Below the pieces are notes generated by a model. The model ran no database searches. It worked only from the letters and a program-made list of their open reading frames with translations, and was not told where the DNA came from. Made by a program: the position numbers and the translations under genes. Shown piece by piece: positions 1 to 8,520 of a DNA stretch of 64,000 nt (position 1 is the first letter of the stretch; every line of letters begins with the position of its first letter). This DNA is from Salipaludibacillus neizhouensis (GTDB lineage Bacteria > Bacillota > Bacilli > Bacillales > Salisediminibacteriaceae), in assembly GCF_002886185.1 (NCBI RefSeq), contig NZ_KZ614147.1, positions 1,151,187-1,215,186 of the forward strand, written 5' to 3'.

Positions 1-2
1 CC

Positions 3-974
3 GATTGGATTATACAGACACCGGAAAGAGTTCCATCATACGGCAGGAATCAGCTTATACTGGATTTTAGTCGGGAAGAAGTCGTTGACTATATTTTCGA
101 GCGAATGGCTTCTATTATAGAAGATACTAAATTGACTTATATAAAGTGGGACATGAATCGAAATATCACCGAAGCATACTCTTCTTCGCTTGCTATTAGT
201 CAACAAGGAGAGTTTTATCACCGTTATATTTTAGGGGTCTATAAATTGTATGACCGATTAACTAGTGCCTACCAGCATGTATTGTTTGAGTCTTGTGCAG
301 GTGGCGGCGGCAGGTTCGATCCAGGCATGCTTTATTACGCGCCACAAGCTTGGACGAGTGATGATACAGATGCTGTCGAACGGTTGAAAATTCAGTATGG
401 GACTTCTCTTGTGTACCCTATCAACAGTATGGGGTCTCACGTTTCCGCAGCTCCGAATCATCAAACGAGCAGATCGGCCTCATTAACTACTCGAGGAAAT
501 GTTGCTTACTTTGGGACGTTCGGGTATGAATTGGATCCTCTGCAGCTAAGTGAGGAAGAGAAAAAGATTGTCAAAAACCAAATTAGATTTTTTAAAGAGT
601 ATCGTCAATTAATTCGTAAGGGTGAGTTTATTCGTATTAAAAGTCCATTTGAGGGTAATGAGACAGCCTGGATGATTGTGAACGAAGATCGTTCGGAAGC
701 ACTCGTTGGGTATTACAAAGTGCTTGCGATTCCTAATCCGCCGAAAAACCAGACGTTAAGGTTATCGCATTTGAAGGAATCAACGTCTTACGCTGTGACA
801 GCTTTGAATGTTACTGAGGAAAAAACGGTTTCCGAAGAAAGTTATTTTGGGGATGAACTGATGAACCGGGGTGTGCCGTTGAAGACGGAGTTTAATGGTG
901 CTAATCACGCGTTTGCGGAACGTCATGGCGATTTTCAGTCAGATGTGTTTTATTTAAAGGGTGAAAATAAGTAA
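3..974 (+). CDS. Alpha-galactosidase, GH36 family (C-terminal part; start outside window)
   Basis: Hydrolyses terminal alpha-galactosides such as melibiose and raffinose-type sugars, probably in the cytosol. The open frame runs in from the window edge with no start, so only the C-terminal ~323 residues are seen. Two GH36 hallmarks are visible: KWDMNR near fragment residue 50, whose Asp is the family nucleophile, and a CAGGGGRFD segment (~99-107) followed by WTSDDTDA (~117-124), which carries the acid/base Asp. The rest is the C-terminal beta domain. A GH42 beta-galactosidase and a LacI regulator follow on the same strand, which fits a galactoside-use cluster, although ~450 bp of repeat-rich DNA separates it from the next gene. 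Family assignment is firm; the exact substrate is not. Confidence 0.93.
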   Translation, partial: DWIIQTPERVPSYGRNQLILDFSREEVVDYIFERMASIIEDTKLTYIKWDMNRNITEAYSSSLAISQQGEFYHRYILGVYKLYDRLTSAYQHVLFESCAGGGGRFDPGMLYYAPQAWTSDDTDAVERLKIQYGTSLVYPINSMGSHVSAAPNHQTSRSASLTTRGNVAYFGTFGYELDPLQLSEEEKKIVKNQIRFFKEYRQLIRKGEFIRIKSPFEGNETAWMIVNEDRSEALVGYYKVLAIPNPPKNQTLRLSHLKESTSYAVTALNVTEEKTVSEESYFGDELMNRGVPLKTEFNGANHAFAERHGDFQSDVFYLKGENK

Positions 975-983
975 TAAGGAGGA

Positions 984-1110
984 GCTCGAATCCGCTCTAG
1001 GCGGACGTTTTCCGCGGGCAACGACTTCAGCCTCCTCGGGAAAGTTCGCCCTGCGGGGTCTTCAGTCGTTGCTATTCCGCAGGAGTCGCCGCCTTCGCTC
1101 CTTCGATTTA
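984..1110. repeat. GC-rich palindromic repeat, family B copy 1
   Basis: Non-coding and much richer in G+C than its surroundings. The sequence CGGACGTTTTCCGCGGG is followed by GGGCAACGACT and, further on, AGTCGTTGCT, so the copy folds on itself; CCGCAGGAGTCGCCG mirrors the left end. Degenerate relatives of the same text lie at 14139-14180, 16683-16905 and 21370-21435. Such palindromes are scattered through Bacillaceae genomes (family knowledge). The overlapping short ORFs here are artefacts of the palindrome. Confidence 0.7.
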
Positions 1111-1149
1111 TTTTTTGGGGAAAGTGAAAGTGTAAACTGCCTATCTAAA

Positions 1150-1285
1150 AAATTGTTGTTTGGAAGAATCCGCGAGACTCCTGTGGAAGAATGGTCCAAG
1201 CGAGACCCCGCAGAGCGTTTTTTGGCTCGAGGAGGCTCGCGGATCATCCACGGAAAGCGAGCGGTAATTCTTCCAAACAACCTTC
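1150..1285. repeat. GC-rich palindromic repeat, family B copy 2
   Basis: A second palindrome directly after the first. The outer arms GTTGTTTGGAAGAAT (about 1156-1170) and ATTCTTCCAAACAAC (about 1267-1281) are perfect inverted repeats; the interior holds CCGCGAGACTCCTGTGG and CGAGACCCCGCAGAGC, the second half of the family B text. No ORF here looks real. Confidence 0.65.
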
Positions 1286-1296
1286 CATGATAATAA

Positions 1297-1336
1297 AGTA
1301 ACAAAATAGAAAATAGACGCTACGCGTTTTTCTAAA
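1297..1336 (+). repeat. Solo copy of the family A terminator tail
   Basis: GACGCTACGCGTTTTTCT preceded by an A-rich run matches the 3' terminator hairpin of the five full family A elements (for example 25708-25812), but the structured 5' part is absent. The hairpin GACGC-TA-CGCGT is weak. It lies ~95 bp before the beta-galactosidase start. Confidence 0.5.
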
Positions 1337-1428
1337 GCCAGGGGGAAAGGTTTCCTCTGGCTAAAGTTAAATATCCATTTGTAATGGACCAATGGATTGT
1401 TGATCTGAAAGTGATGGAGGTTATAAGG

Positions 1429-3384
1429 ATGCATTTAGGAGTAGATTATTACCCGGAGCATTGGGATATCGAGATGATCGATGAGGATTTAACGAGAATG
1501 TTGAAAATGGGCGTGAATACTGTTCGAATTGGTGAGTTTGCCTGGGCTATGATGGAAAAGTCACCGGGAGCGTTCGATTTTTCATTTTTTGATCATGTGA
1601 TTAAGAAATGCAAAGAGTACGGGTTACAGGTGATGTTTGGAACGCCGACAGCAACTTTTCCTGCATGGTTAGCTAAAAGGGAACAAAGTATTTTTAATAT
1701 AACAAAAGAGGGCAACCGTTTGGCTTTCGGTGGTCGCAGACAATATTGCTATAACTCCGACGTATATATGAATTATTCGTTACGAATCGTTGAAAAGCTC
1801 GTGCAACATTATCAAAAAGAGGATCAAATTTTTTCGTGGCAAATTGATAATGAGCTTGGACATGAAGGAAGTGATGATTGCTATTGCGAAAACTGTTTAC
1901 ATGCGTTCCAACAATATTTGGCAGAGAAATATGCATCTATTGACGAGTTGAATCAGCAATGGGGAACGATATTTTGGGGGCAAACCTATAGTGAATTTGC
2001 TGAAATTCCTCTTCCAACGCAGACAATCACAGAACATAACCCTTCCATGCGTTTGGACTGGGCCCGATTTCGCTCGCATTCATTGAATCAGTTTGTGCAA
2101 AAACATATCGAGATGGTAAGGAAACATAAAGGAAGCCACCAAACAGTGACAACCAATCTTCCGGGTGGATTCTTTGATAAGTGGTTTGATCATAATGAAT
2201 TTTCCCGGGATTTAGATTTTGTTTCTTATGACAACTATCCTGTTTGGGGAGGGTTAAAAGAACCGGTCTCTCCAGCGATGCTTTCTATGACATTAGATTT
2301 TGTTCGAGGATTAAAAGGGGAAAACTTTTGGATTGTAGAGCAATTAATGGGGGCACAGGGACACGACGTCATAGGCTATCTACCACGCCCTAATCAAGCA
2401 AAACTATGGTCTTATCATGCATTCGCTCACGGAACGAATAATATGCTTTATTTTAGATGGAGAGGTATGACTCATGGTGCAGAGCAGAATTGCTTAGGAA
2501 TCATCGATGCGAATAATCAGGAAACTAGAAAATTCAACGAGGTTCAAGCATTTTTCAAAGATATTTCAGCCTATGAAACGATGGTGGACTCTTCAATTAA
2601 AGCGGATATTGCGGTTTTATATGATTTTGACAGCGTTTGGTCTTGGAGAATCCAGCGTGAAAGCTCACAGTTTAATTTCACGGAAGAAGTTGTTCGCTTG
2701 TATGAACCGTTTTATAAGCTGAACACGCCTATTGATGTGATTAGAGCCGATGTCGATTTTTCAAGCTACAAGGTTTTACTCCTTCCAGTAATGAAAGTGA
2801 TGGATGATGAGTTGACGCAACGTATTGAAACGTTTGTCAAGCAAGGTGGAACAGTTGTTTTCTCTTATCGGGCTGGCTTTAAGGATCGGGAAAATAATGT
2901 TCGTTTTGGTGAAAAACTGCCTGGACCATTAGCTGAACTTCTCGGGATTGAAATTGAGGAAGTGGAATCCTTGCATGAGGGTCAAACGTTCTCTGTCGTT
3001 TCAAACGATAATAATACAGGAACTGGCAAGGTATGGAGAGAGATGATCCGTCCTATGCAGGCAACGTCTTTATACAAATATACGGATACGTTCTACAGTA
3101 ACTACTCTGCTGTAACGGTGAATAAGTTTGGCGACGGGAAAGCCTACTATGTGGGTGGAGGAATAGAGGCAGCGTTATTAAATGAAATAGCTGAAGAAAT
3201 AGCTGACTCCCAAAATATAAGTACAATAGCGAGTGAAAAACAGGTAGAAGTTATGCCAAGAGTGACAGAAGACGGTCAATCCTATTTTATGGTGATGAAC
3301 CATTCTGGAGAAGATGCGACTTACAGGAATACTCCACTGGCACCCTTTGAATGCAAAATTATTCAAGGTGATTCAAAGCTGTAA
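1429..3384 (+). CDS. Beta-galactosidase, GH42 family
   Basis: Cytosolic hydrolase of terminal beta-galactosides (lactose, galacto- or arabinogalacto-oligosaccharides). The 651-residue product has the usual GH42 length and plan: TIM barrel, trimerisation domain, short C-terminal domain. The acid/base Glu is E142 in IDNELGHEG and the nucleophile E304 in WIVEQLMG. Cys107, Cys151, Cys153 and Cys156 match the zinc-cluster cysteines of GH42 enzymes. I chose the ATG at 1429 over the upstream 1384 because GGAGG lies 8 nt before it and MHLGVDYYPEHW is the standard GH42 N-terminus. It stands between the alpha-galactosidase and a LacI regulator, its probable controller. Confidence 0.95.
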   Translation: MHLGVDYYPEHWDIEMIDEDLTRMLKMGVNTVRIGEFAWAMMEKSPGAFDFSFFDHVIKKCKEYGLQVMFGTPTATFPAWLAKREQSIFNITKEGNRLAFGGRRQYCYNSDVYMNYSLRIVEKLVQHYQKEDQIFSWQIDNELGHEGSDDCYCENCLHAFQQYLAEKYASIDELNQQWGTIFWGQTYSEFAEIPLPTQTITEHNPSMRLDWARFRSHSLNQFVQKHIEMVRKHKGSHQTVTTNLPGGFFDKWFDHNEFSRDLDFVSYDNYPVWGGLKEPVSPAMLSMTLDFVRGLKGENFWIVEQLMGAQGHDVIGYLPRPNQAKLWSYHAFAHGTNNMLYFRWRGMTHGAEQNCLGIIDANNQETRKFNEVQAFFKDISAYETMVDSSIKADIAVLYDFDSVWSWRIQRESSQFNFTEEVVRLYEPFYKLNTPIDVIRADVDFSSYKVLLLPVMKVMDDELTQRIETFVKQGGTVVFSYRAGFKDRENNVRFGEKLPGPLAELLGIEIEEVESLHEGQTFSVVSNDNNTGTGKVWREMIRPMQATSLYKYTDTFYSNYSAVTVNKFGDGKAYYVGGGIEAALLNEIAEEIADSQNISTIASEKQVEVMPRVTEDGQSYFMVMNHSGEDATYRNTPLAPFECKIIQGDSKL

Positions 3385-3459
3385 CTTGCTTTTAGGGAAT
3401 AAGTACCATAAAATTTAGTGAGAGAAAGTTAAGATGTGAGAAAGGAGACTCTTGAAGAA

Positions 3460-4443
3460 ATGGCTACTATTAAAGATATTGCACTAAAAGTAGGCGTTTC
3501 TGCTTCGACCGTATCCCGTGTACTAAATTATGACCAGTCTCTATCGGTAACCGTCGCAACGAAAAAGAAAATTTTCGAAGTAGCCGAGGAACTCTCTTAT
3601 CAAAAAGGCAGAGGGAGAAAAACGCAAGAAAGAAAAATTGCTTTCCTTCATTGGGTCACTGAAAAAGAAGAGTTAGATGATATTTACTACATGGCCATCA
3701 GGTTTGGGATTGAGAAGCGAGCAGAGGCTATGAATGTCAAGCTACTAAAATATGTCGAAGATGACTACGCAAACATAGATTCGAATATTGATGGCATTAT
3801 TGCTGTAGGAAGATTTAATGATCAACAAGTGAAGCAACTGAAGGCAATCACCAAAAAAATTGTCTTTGTTGACTCGAATCCTGATGAGGGATCCTCCGAT
3901 TCAGTGGTTGTAGATTTCGAACGGATCACCCGATTAATTGTCGATCACTTTATTAATAAAGGGCACACGGAAATTGGTTTTATAGGTGGCTATGAGACGT
4001 TCAAAGACACGATCTCACCTATCCAGGATCCAAGAGAAAAATACTATCGTTTTTATATGATGGAAAAGGACCTGCTGGATGAACGATTTATTTATGTCGG
4101 TAATTTTTCAGTCGAAGAAGGGTATCGCTTAATGAAAAAGGCGATTGAAGAATTAGGAGATGATTTGCCCAAGGCTTTTTATGCGGCGAACGATCCGATT
4201 GCGATTGGATGCTTGAGGGCGCTTCTTGAAGCGGGGATAGCTGTTCCCGACAGAGTAAGTTTAATTGGAATCAATGATATTACTGTGTCCAAGTATGTGT
4301 ATCCGTCTTTGACTTCTGTGAAGATTTATACGGAGTTAATGGGTGAAACAGCGGTCGATCTTCTTTTGGAAAAAATAGATGAGAATCGCAAAGTATCTAA
4401 AAAGGTTTATATTGCTAATAAATTAAAGCTTAGACAAACTTAA
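3460..4443 (+). CDS. LacI/GalR-family transcriptional regulator
   Basis: Sugar-responsive DNA-binding repressor of 327 residues. The N-terminal helix-turn-helix MATIKDIALKVGVSASTVSR and hinge helix are typical, followed by a periplasmic-binding-protein-like effector domain (from about residue 60) ending in the usual CLRALLEAG...RVSLIGINDI region. ATG 3460 is preferred to GTG 3436 because the protein then starts exactly at the HTH and the GGAG at 3444-3447 lies upstream. It follows the beta-galactosidase by ~75 bp on the same strand, so it most likely controls the two galactosidase genes (inference; no operator was identified). An intrinsic terminator follows. Confidence 0.92.
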   Translation: MATIKDIALKVGVSASTVSRVLNYDQSLSVTVATKKKIFEVAEELSYQKGRGRKTQERKIAFLHWVTEKEELDDIYYMAIRFGIEKRAEAMNVKLLKYVEDDYANIDSNIDGIIAVGRFNDQQVKQLKAITKKIVFVDSNPDEGSSDSVVVDFERITRLIVDHFINKGHTEIGFIGGYETFKDTISPIQDPREKYYRFYMMEKDLLDERFIYVGNFSVEEGYRLMKKAIEELGDDLPKAFYAANDPIAIGCLRALLEAGIAVPDRVSLIGINDITVSKYVYPSLTSVKIYTELMGETAVDLLLEKIDENRKVSKKVYIANKLKLRQT

Positions 4444-4460
4444 TACTCTATCAATAAAAC

Positions 4461-4490
4461 TGATGACTAAAACTTGGTCATCGGTTTTTT
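4461..4490 (+). terminator. Intrinsic terminator after the LacI gene
   Basis: GATGAC...GTCATC stem with a ~9-nt loop followed by GGTTTTTT, 20 bp after the stop codon of the regulator. Confidence 0.8.
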
Positions 4491-4510
4491 GCGTTTTTCT
4501 TATGTTGAGG

Positions 4511-4540
4511 TTCTTCCAAATAATGGGGGGTCAGACCCCA
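4511..4540. repeat. REP palindrome (GGGGTCAGACCCC), copy 1
   Basis: GGGGTCAGACCCC at 4527-4539 with the left flank CTTCCAAATAATGG that recurs at 6580 and 9941. It belongs to the eight-copy family discussed with the RAYT gene at 14192-14890. Confidence 0.75.
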
Positions 4541-4573
4541 AAAAATACAAAAAACTAAAAAAGTAACATAAGG

Positions 4574-4601
4574 TGACTCCTTTTGTTTTTGTTTACGTCT
4601 A
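4574..4601 (+). promoter_or_regulatory. Candidate ECF-sigma promoter of asnB
   Basis: TGACTCC (4574-4580), then 15 nt of T-rich spacer, then CGTCTA (4596-4601). The same arrangement with the same spacing (TGACACC-N15-CGTCTA) stands before the ECF sigma gene at 6642-6669. CGTC-type -10 elements are typical of Bacillus ECF sigma factors. It lies ~60 bp before the asnB start. Confidence 0.65.
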
Positions 4602-4663
4602 CGATCATGACGGATAAGAATTGCGTAGATTCTTAGATAAAACAATCGAGGGGGTATGATATC

Positions 4664-6571
4664 ATGTGTGGAATTAATGGAATGATGTTTTTTAATCAAC
4701 AGGAGGTTTGTCGGGCTTCGCTTCAAAACATGGGAAATCAAATGGTTCACAGGGGGCCGGATGAGGAAGATATTTGGGTGGAAAAGAATGTCGGACTGGG
4801 TTTTCGCAGGTTATCGATTATTGATGTGGAACATGCGAAGCAACCAATTACCAATGAAGATGAAACATTAGTTTTAATATGTAATGGAGAGATTTATAAT
4901 TATAAAGGGTTAAGAGAAGAATTACAGACTAGAGGACATCAATTTAAAACAAATGGGGACGCGGAAACGATTCTGCATCTATATGAGGAATATGGCGTGG
5001 ATTGCGTGGATCATTTAAGGGGTATGTTTGCATTTATGATTTGGGATATGAAAACAGAGACCTTGTTTGCGGCTCGGGATCATTTTGGTATAAAGCCATT
5101 TTACTATTTTTATAATGACGAGAAGATCGTGTGCTCCTCGGAACTAAAAAGTATTACCCAGGAAATGGGAAGTTTAAAAGAGTTGGATCCACAAAGTATG
5201 TTGTACTATCTAACGTTTCAGTATGTGCCTGATCCAAGGACGATGATAAAAGGAGTTTCAAAACTTCCGCCGGCTCACCGTCTTATTGTGAAAGGAAACA
5301 AGGTTAAAGTAGAACGGTATTGGCAGCCAACATTTGAAGAAGAAGAACAATCAGAGAAAGAAATGCGCAAAAACATTCTCGAGACCATGGAAGAATCGGT
5401 ACAGCTACATATGCAAAGCGACGTCCCGACTGGGTGTTTTCTGTCCAGTGGAATTGATTCAACAGCAATCGCATCTCTCATGCGAAAGCATGGACCGCTT
5501 AAAACCTTTTCGATCGGGTTTGAAGGGAAACAAAATGAGTGTGACGTTGCGAGGCAGACGGCGGAGATACTTGGAACAGATCATCATGAATCGATTGTGA
5601 GTGAATCGGAGTTTTTTGGTGCGGTATCAGAAGTTGTCTGGTATCAGGATGACCCAGTGGCGGATCCGTCAGCGGTTCCATTATTTTTACTATCGAAAAT
5701 GGCGTCTAAACATGTAAAAGTTGTCTTATCCGGCGAAGGTGCGGACGAACTATTTGGTGGCTATAGAATCTATCAAGAGCCAGAAGCGCTGCGTCATTTT
5801 CAGTGGATGCCTTCAGATTTAAAAACCAGGGTACGATCTGTGGTCCAGTATGCACCATCTTTTTACGGGAAAAACTTTCTCCTCCGGGGTTTAACGTCAT
5901 TAGAGGATCGATTCATCGGCAATGCGAAACTTTTTACTGAGGATTTATACGATGTTTTACGAGAGAGAAATGATTCCTTCCATAACGCATTCGAGTGGAC
6001 AAAGCAATATTACGCGGAAGTAGAAGGGCTAGATGATGTCACTCGTATGCAATTCATAGATATGAATCTTTGGCTGCCTGGGAACATTCTCGCTAAAGGA
6101 GATAAAATGTCCATGGCTCATTCATTGGAGTTAAGGGTGCCGTTCCTTGATCGGGAGCTGTTTGATGTAGCTCGGAAAATCCCTGCTAGTAGCAGGGTTG
6201 ATAATAAGACGACGAAGCGAATTTTCAGAGAGGCGATGGACGGTGTTGTACCTGACCATGTTCTGAACCGAGCAAAATTAGGCTTTCCGGTTCCTTTAAG
6301 GAAGTGGTTACAAGGGCCTCGTGGAGATATGTGTTTGTCTCTAATTCAATCGAGTGGGATAAGTAAGTATATTCATGCAGATTATGTAGAAAGGTTAGTT
6401 CGTGAGCACCAAACTGGTAAAAAAGATCACGCCCGGAAAATCTGGGCTTTGTATGTGTTGGCGAAATGGCATATTCATTACTTGGAGGAAGGTCAACCAA
6501 AGGTGCCATTGCAGGAAGGGCAGCAAGAACAATCTCCAACTGAACAACCTGTCATTGATCATGTTGTATAG
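4664..6571 (+). CDS. asnB: Asparagine synthetase (glutamine-hydrolysing)
   Basis: Makes asparagine from aspartate, ATP and glutamine in the cytosol. The N-terminal MCGINGMM supplies the catalytic Cys2 of a class II glutamine amidotransferase domain (to ~residue 200), with the RRLSIIDV, NGEIYN and DAETILH segments of that domain. The synthetase domain carries the pyrophosphate loop LSSGIDST and the LSGEGADELFGGY motif. At 635 residues it matches B. subtilis AsnB in length and order. The ATG follows GAGGGGG. The gene stands alone between REP palindromes and has an ECF-type promoter shared with the downstream sigma factor. Asparagine synthetase-like enzymes can also amidate cell-wall peptide, which could explain envelope-stress control, but nothing here proves that. 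Confidence 0.95.
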   Translation: MCGINGMMFFNQQEVCRASLQNMGNQMVHRGPDEEDIWVEKNVGLGFRRLSIIDVEHAKQPITNEDETLVLICNGEIYNYKGLREELQTRGHQFKTNGDAETILHLYEEYGVDCVDHLRGMFAFMIWDMKTETLFAARDHFGIKPFYYFYNDEKIVCSSELKSITQEMGSLKELDPQSMLYYLTFQYVPDPRTMIKGVSKLPPAHRLIVKGNKVKVERYWQPTFEEEEQSEKEMRKNILETMEESVQLHMQSDVPTGCFLSSGIDSTAIASLMRKHGPLKTFSIGFEGKQNECDVARQTAEILGTDHHESIVSESEFFGAVSEVVWYQDDPVADPSAVPLFLLSKMASKHVKVVLSGEGADELFGGYRIYQEPEALRHFQWMPSDLKTRVRSVVQYAPSFYGKNFLLRGLTSLEDRFIGNAKLFTEDLYDVLRERNDSFHNAFEWTKQYYAEVEGLDDVTRMQFIDMNLWLPGNILAKGDKMSMAHSLELRVPFLDRELFDVARKIPASSRVDNKTTKRIFREAMDGVVPDHVLNRAKLGFPVPLRKWLQGPRGDMCLSLIQSSGISKYIHADYVERLVREHQTGKKDHARKIWALYVLAKWHIHYLEEGQPKVPLQEGQQEQSPTEQPVIDHVV

Positions 6572-6579
6572 TATTACAT

Positions 6580-6606
6580 CTTCCAAATAATGGGGGGTCT
6601 AACCCC
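6580..6606. repeat. REP palindrome, copy 2
   Basis: CTTCCAAATAATGG followed by GGGGTCTAACCCC; one base off the perfect family palindrome. It follows the asnB stop by ~10 bp. Confidence 0.7.
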
Positions 6607-6641
6607 AATCAAACTGTTTTTTCATAAAAAGTGAAATGAGG

Positions 6642-6669
6642 TGACACCTTTTTTCGTTTTTTGCGTCTA
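6642..6669 (+). promoter_or_regulatory. Candidate autoregulated ECF-sigma promoter
   Basis: TGACACC (6642-6648), 15-nt spacer, CGTCTA (6664-6669), ~29 bp before the sigma factor start. It is almost identical to the element before asnB, flank included (AGGTGACNCCTTTT). Autoregulation is the rule for Bacillus ECF sigma factors, so the matching pair suggests both are read by this sigma. Confidence 0.65.
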
Positions 6670-6697
6670 AATTAAGAACGAATGAGAGGTGATTAGT

Positions 6698-7264
6698 GTG
6701 GAAGATGAAAATTTAGTTGAGTTGGTGTTAGATGGCGATGACGGTGCCTTGGAAACATTACATGCAAGATATTTTCAGCAATTATTTCAATATATTTATA
6801 TGCAAACTAGTGATTATCATGATTCAGAAGAGATTATTCAGGATGTTTTCTTTAAAATGGCTAGAAATCTAGGGGAATTCGAAGGCAAGTCGAGTTTTAA
6901 AACGTGGCTTTTTTCGATAAGTCGGAATACTGTGATTGACTATTACAGGAAGCGAGACAAACATAGAAAAACGATGGCAATGGAGCAGCAGGAACTAGAG
7001 AGTTTTACAGACACAGTGAGATCTTCAGAGGAGCAAGTGATACAAAACGGCATGATGGATCAGATTGTTCAAGAATTAAATCGGTTATCACCTGATTACC
7101 GGACGGTGCTCCATTTAAGGTTAATGGAAGGATTTTCGACAAAGGAAACAGCGAATATCATGGGGAAAACGACATTTTCGGTAAAATCACTGCAAAAAAG
7201 GGCAAGGAAAAAATTGCAGAGCGTGTTAGAAATGAGGTGGACGGATAGTGAAGCAAACATTTAA
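6698..7264 (+). CDS. ECF-type RNA polymerase sigma factor
   Basis: Group 4 sigma-70 factor of 188 residues. Region 2 covers about residues 20-90, including the core-binding HDSEEIIQDVFFK and the -10 recognition segment FKTWLFSISRNTVIDYYRK. Region 4 (about 125-180) shows LSPDYRTVLHLRLMEGFSTKETANIMGKT, the -35 helix-turn-helix. GTG 6698 is chosen because AGAGGT lies at proper distance; GTG 6689 overlaps that site. The downstream anti-sigma candidate overlaps it by 17 nt, giving translational coupling. The subgroup and inducing signal cannot be told from sequence. Confidence 0.92.
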   Translation: MEDENLVELVLDGDDGALETLHARYFQQLFQYIYMQTSDYHDSEEIIQDVFFKMARNLGEFEGKSSFKTWLFSISRNTVIDYYRKRDKHRKTMAMEQQELESFTDTVRSSEEQVIQNGMMDQIVQELNRLSPDYRTVLHLRLMEGFSTKETANIMGKTTFSVKSLQKRARKKLQSVLEMRWTDSEANI

Positions 7265-8153
7265 CGGCGATGAGAACAATAATAGGAAAGAGAGCCTAAG
7301 TGATGATGAGATCAAAAAAGCGATGACTAAAACGAAGGTAAATCCTAGTGAACGTGCGAAACGAGAAAGTCTATCTAAAGCTATGGAAGGAATCGAGTTT
7401 GCCAGGAATAAAGCTTCCAATAGACATCAAAAAGCTCATAGGAAAAACTGGGTAAAAGGAATGGGCGTCACGGGATTAGCAGCGGCAATAATGGCACTGA
7501 TTATCGTGAATACAGAGGTTTTTCAGGATGCCTTCACTTCAGGTAACGGAACTGGGACTTCCCCTCAAGAAGAGATAGCAGACGAAAATGAGGAACCAGT
7601 GACACCCGATGAAGAGAAACGCCCTAAAACCATAGAGATTGTGACATACCCTGAAGGGATGGAAGAAACGAATACGTATCAACTAGTGAATGAAGAGGAT
7701 TTTCCTTTTACGACGTATATGCCGGATAATTTCATTTCTGAAAGGATGTATGTTGACAATGGATTAGGAATCAAGTTTTCGTCTGAGAATTCGGATGTCA
7801 TGATGATGGAAATCGTGTTTTTCGATGCGGGGACTTCAGAGGAAGAGGCTCGAGAGTTGGTGAACGAGGAACTGCAACTTCTTGGTGGTGTTGAGGAATT
7901 ACCAAGCTCTGAAATTGAGGTGGATGTTCCCGAGTGGGCGATTGCTTCCTACCATCATTCAGAGGAAAAGTTCGGAATGTTAACGTTAGGAAGTGTTGAT
8001 GAGCAGTTCTTTTATATTCATGACCAGTATATTATTGAAGCTGGAGATGGCTGGGGGCCACGTAAAGAAGTGATTCTAGAGGAATGGGTATGGAAGGAAA
8101 CGGGGGAACCTCTGCAGGAAATAGAAGAAGGAGGCGAGGAAACAGGTGACTAA
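7248..8153 (+). CDS. Probable membrane anti-sigma factor
   Basis: 301-residue single-pass membrane protein coded in an overlap with the ECF sigma gene. Residues ~1-65 are charged and cytosolic, one membrane helix (GMGVTGLAAAIMALIIVN) lies near 68-88, an acidic linker follows, then a globular extracytoplasmic domain of ~180 residues. Topology and coupling to the sigma gene make it the cognate anti-sigma factor (inference). No HxxxCxxC zinc motif is seen, so it is not a classical ZAS protein. The outer domain resembles DUF4367-like sensor domains loosely; I do not assign a ligand. Confidence 0.75.
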   Translation: MKQTFNGDENNNRKESLSDDEIKKAMTKTKVNPSERAKRESLSKAMEGIEFARNKASNRHQKAHRKNWVKGMGVTGLAAAIMALIIVNTEVFQDAFTSGNGTGTSPQEEIADENEEPVTPDEEKRPKTIEIVTYPEGMEETNTYQLVNEEDFPFTTYMPDNFISERMYVDNGLGIKFSSENSDVMMMEIVFFDAGTSEEEARELVNEELQLLGGVEELPSSEIEVDVPEWAIASYHHSEEKFGMLTLGSVDEQFFYIHDQYIIEAGDGWGPRKEVILEEWVWKETGEPLQEIEEGGEETGD

Positions 8154-8264
8154 CATGGTGTGGAAAAATATCAACAGAAATTGCTTCTTTTTTCGTTGGA
8201 ATCGCCGTCCTTCGTTGCTTTGAATTGTTTTTTAGAGTGGAAATAGTGGTTATTGCATAAAATT

Positions 8265-8310
8265 GGGTATCGGACTATTTGTCATTTTGATAAATAGTCG
8301 GTACCCTTTT
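8265..8310 (+). terminator. Intrinsic terminator of the sigma/anti-sigma operon
   Basis: GGGTATCGGACTATTT pairs with AAATAGTCGGTACCC across a ~12-nt loop and is followed by TTTT. It ends the operon ~110 bp after the anti-sigma stop. Confidence 0.85.
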
Positions 8311-8363
8311 CATATAGGCTGATTTACATAAGCTTTGTTTGGGTATAGAAAAATAGGATGTAT

Positions 8364-8381
8364 ATTGAAAAGGTTTTCAAT
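8364..8381. promoter_or_regulatory. Short perfect inverted repeat upstream of gdh
   Basis: ATTGAAAA-GG-TTTTCAAT, 8-bp arms around 2 bp. It looks like an operator; the centre is GG rather than the CG of a cre site. It lies just 5' of the family A element that leads into glutamate dehydrogenase. Confidence 0.4.
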
Positions 8382-8387
8382 CGTTGG

Positions 8388-8493
8388 CAGCTAACTTTAC
8401 GCCACGCGTGTAAAGGGAAAACCACCCTTGACACTTAAATGATGGTGGCGAAAGATAACGCTGTATTTAACAAAAGACGCTTTGCGTTTTTCT
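8388..8493 (+). repeat. Family A structured repeat with terminator, copy A1 (before gdh)
   Basis: First of five ~105-bp copies. Outer arms CAGC...GCTG and CGCCAC...GTGGCG enclose an inner stem GTGTAAAGG/CCTTGACAC (one mismatch), then TATTTAACAAAAGACGC and a GACGC...GCGTTTTT terminator hairpin. It ends ~27 bp before the gdh start, where a leader attenuator would sit. Confidence 0.8.
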
Positions 8494-8520
8494 TAAAAAA
8501 ATATAAGGAGTGGTGCATGC

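Noticed and set aside
961-1434. Several 80-110-residue ORFs on both strands
   Set aside because: They read through the family B palindromes and mirror each other on both strands; none has a family, ribosome-binding site or codon bias.
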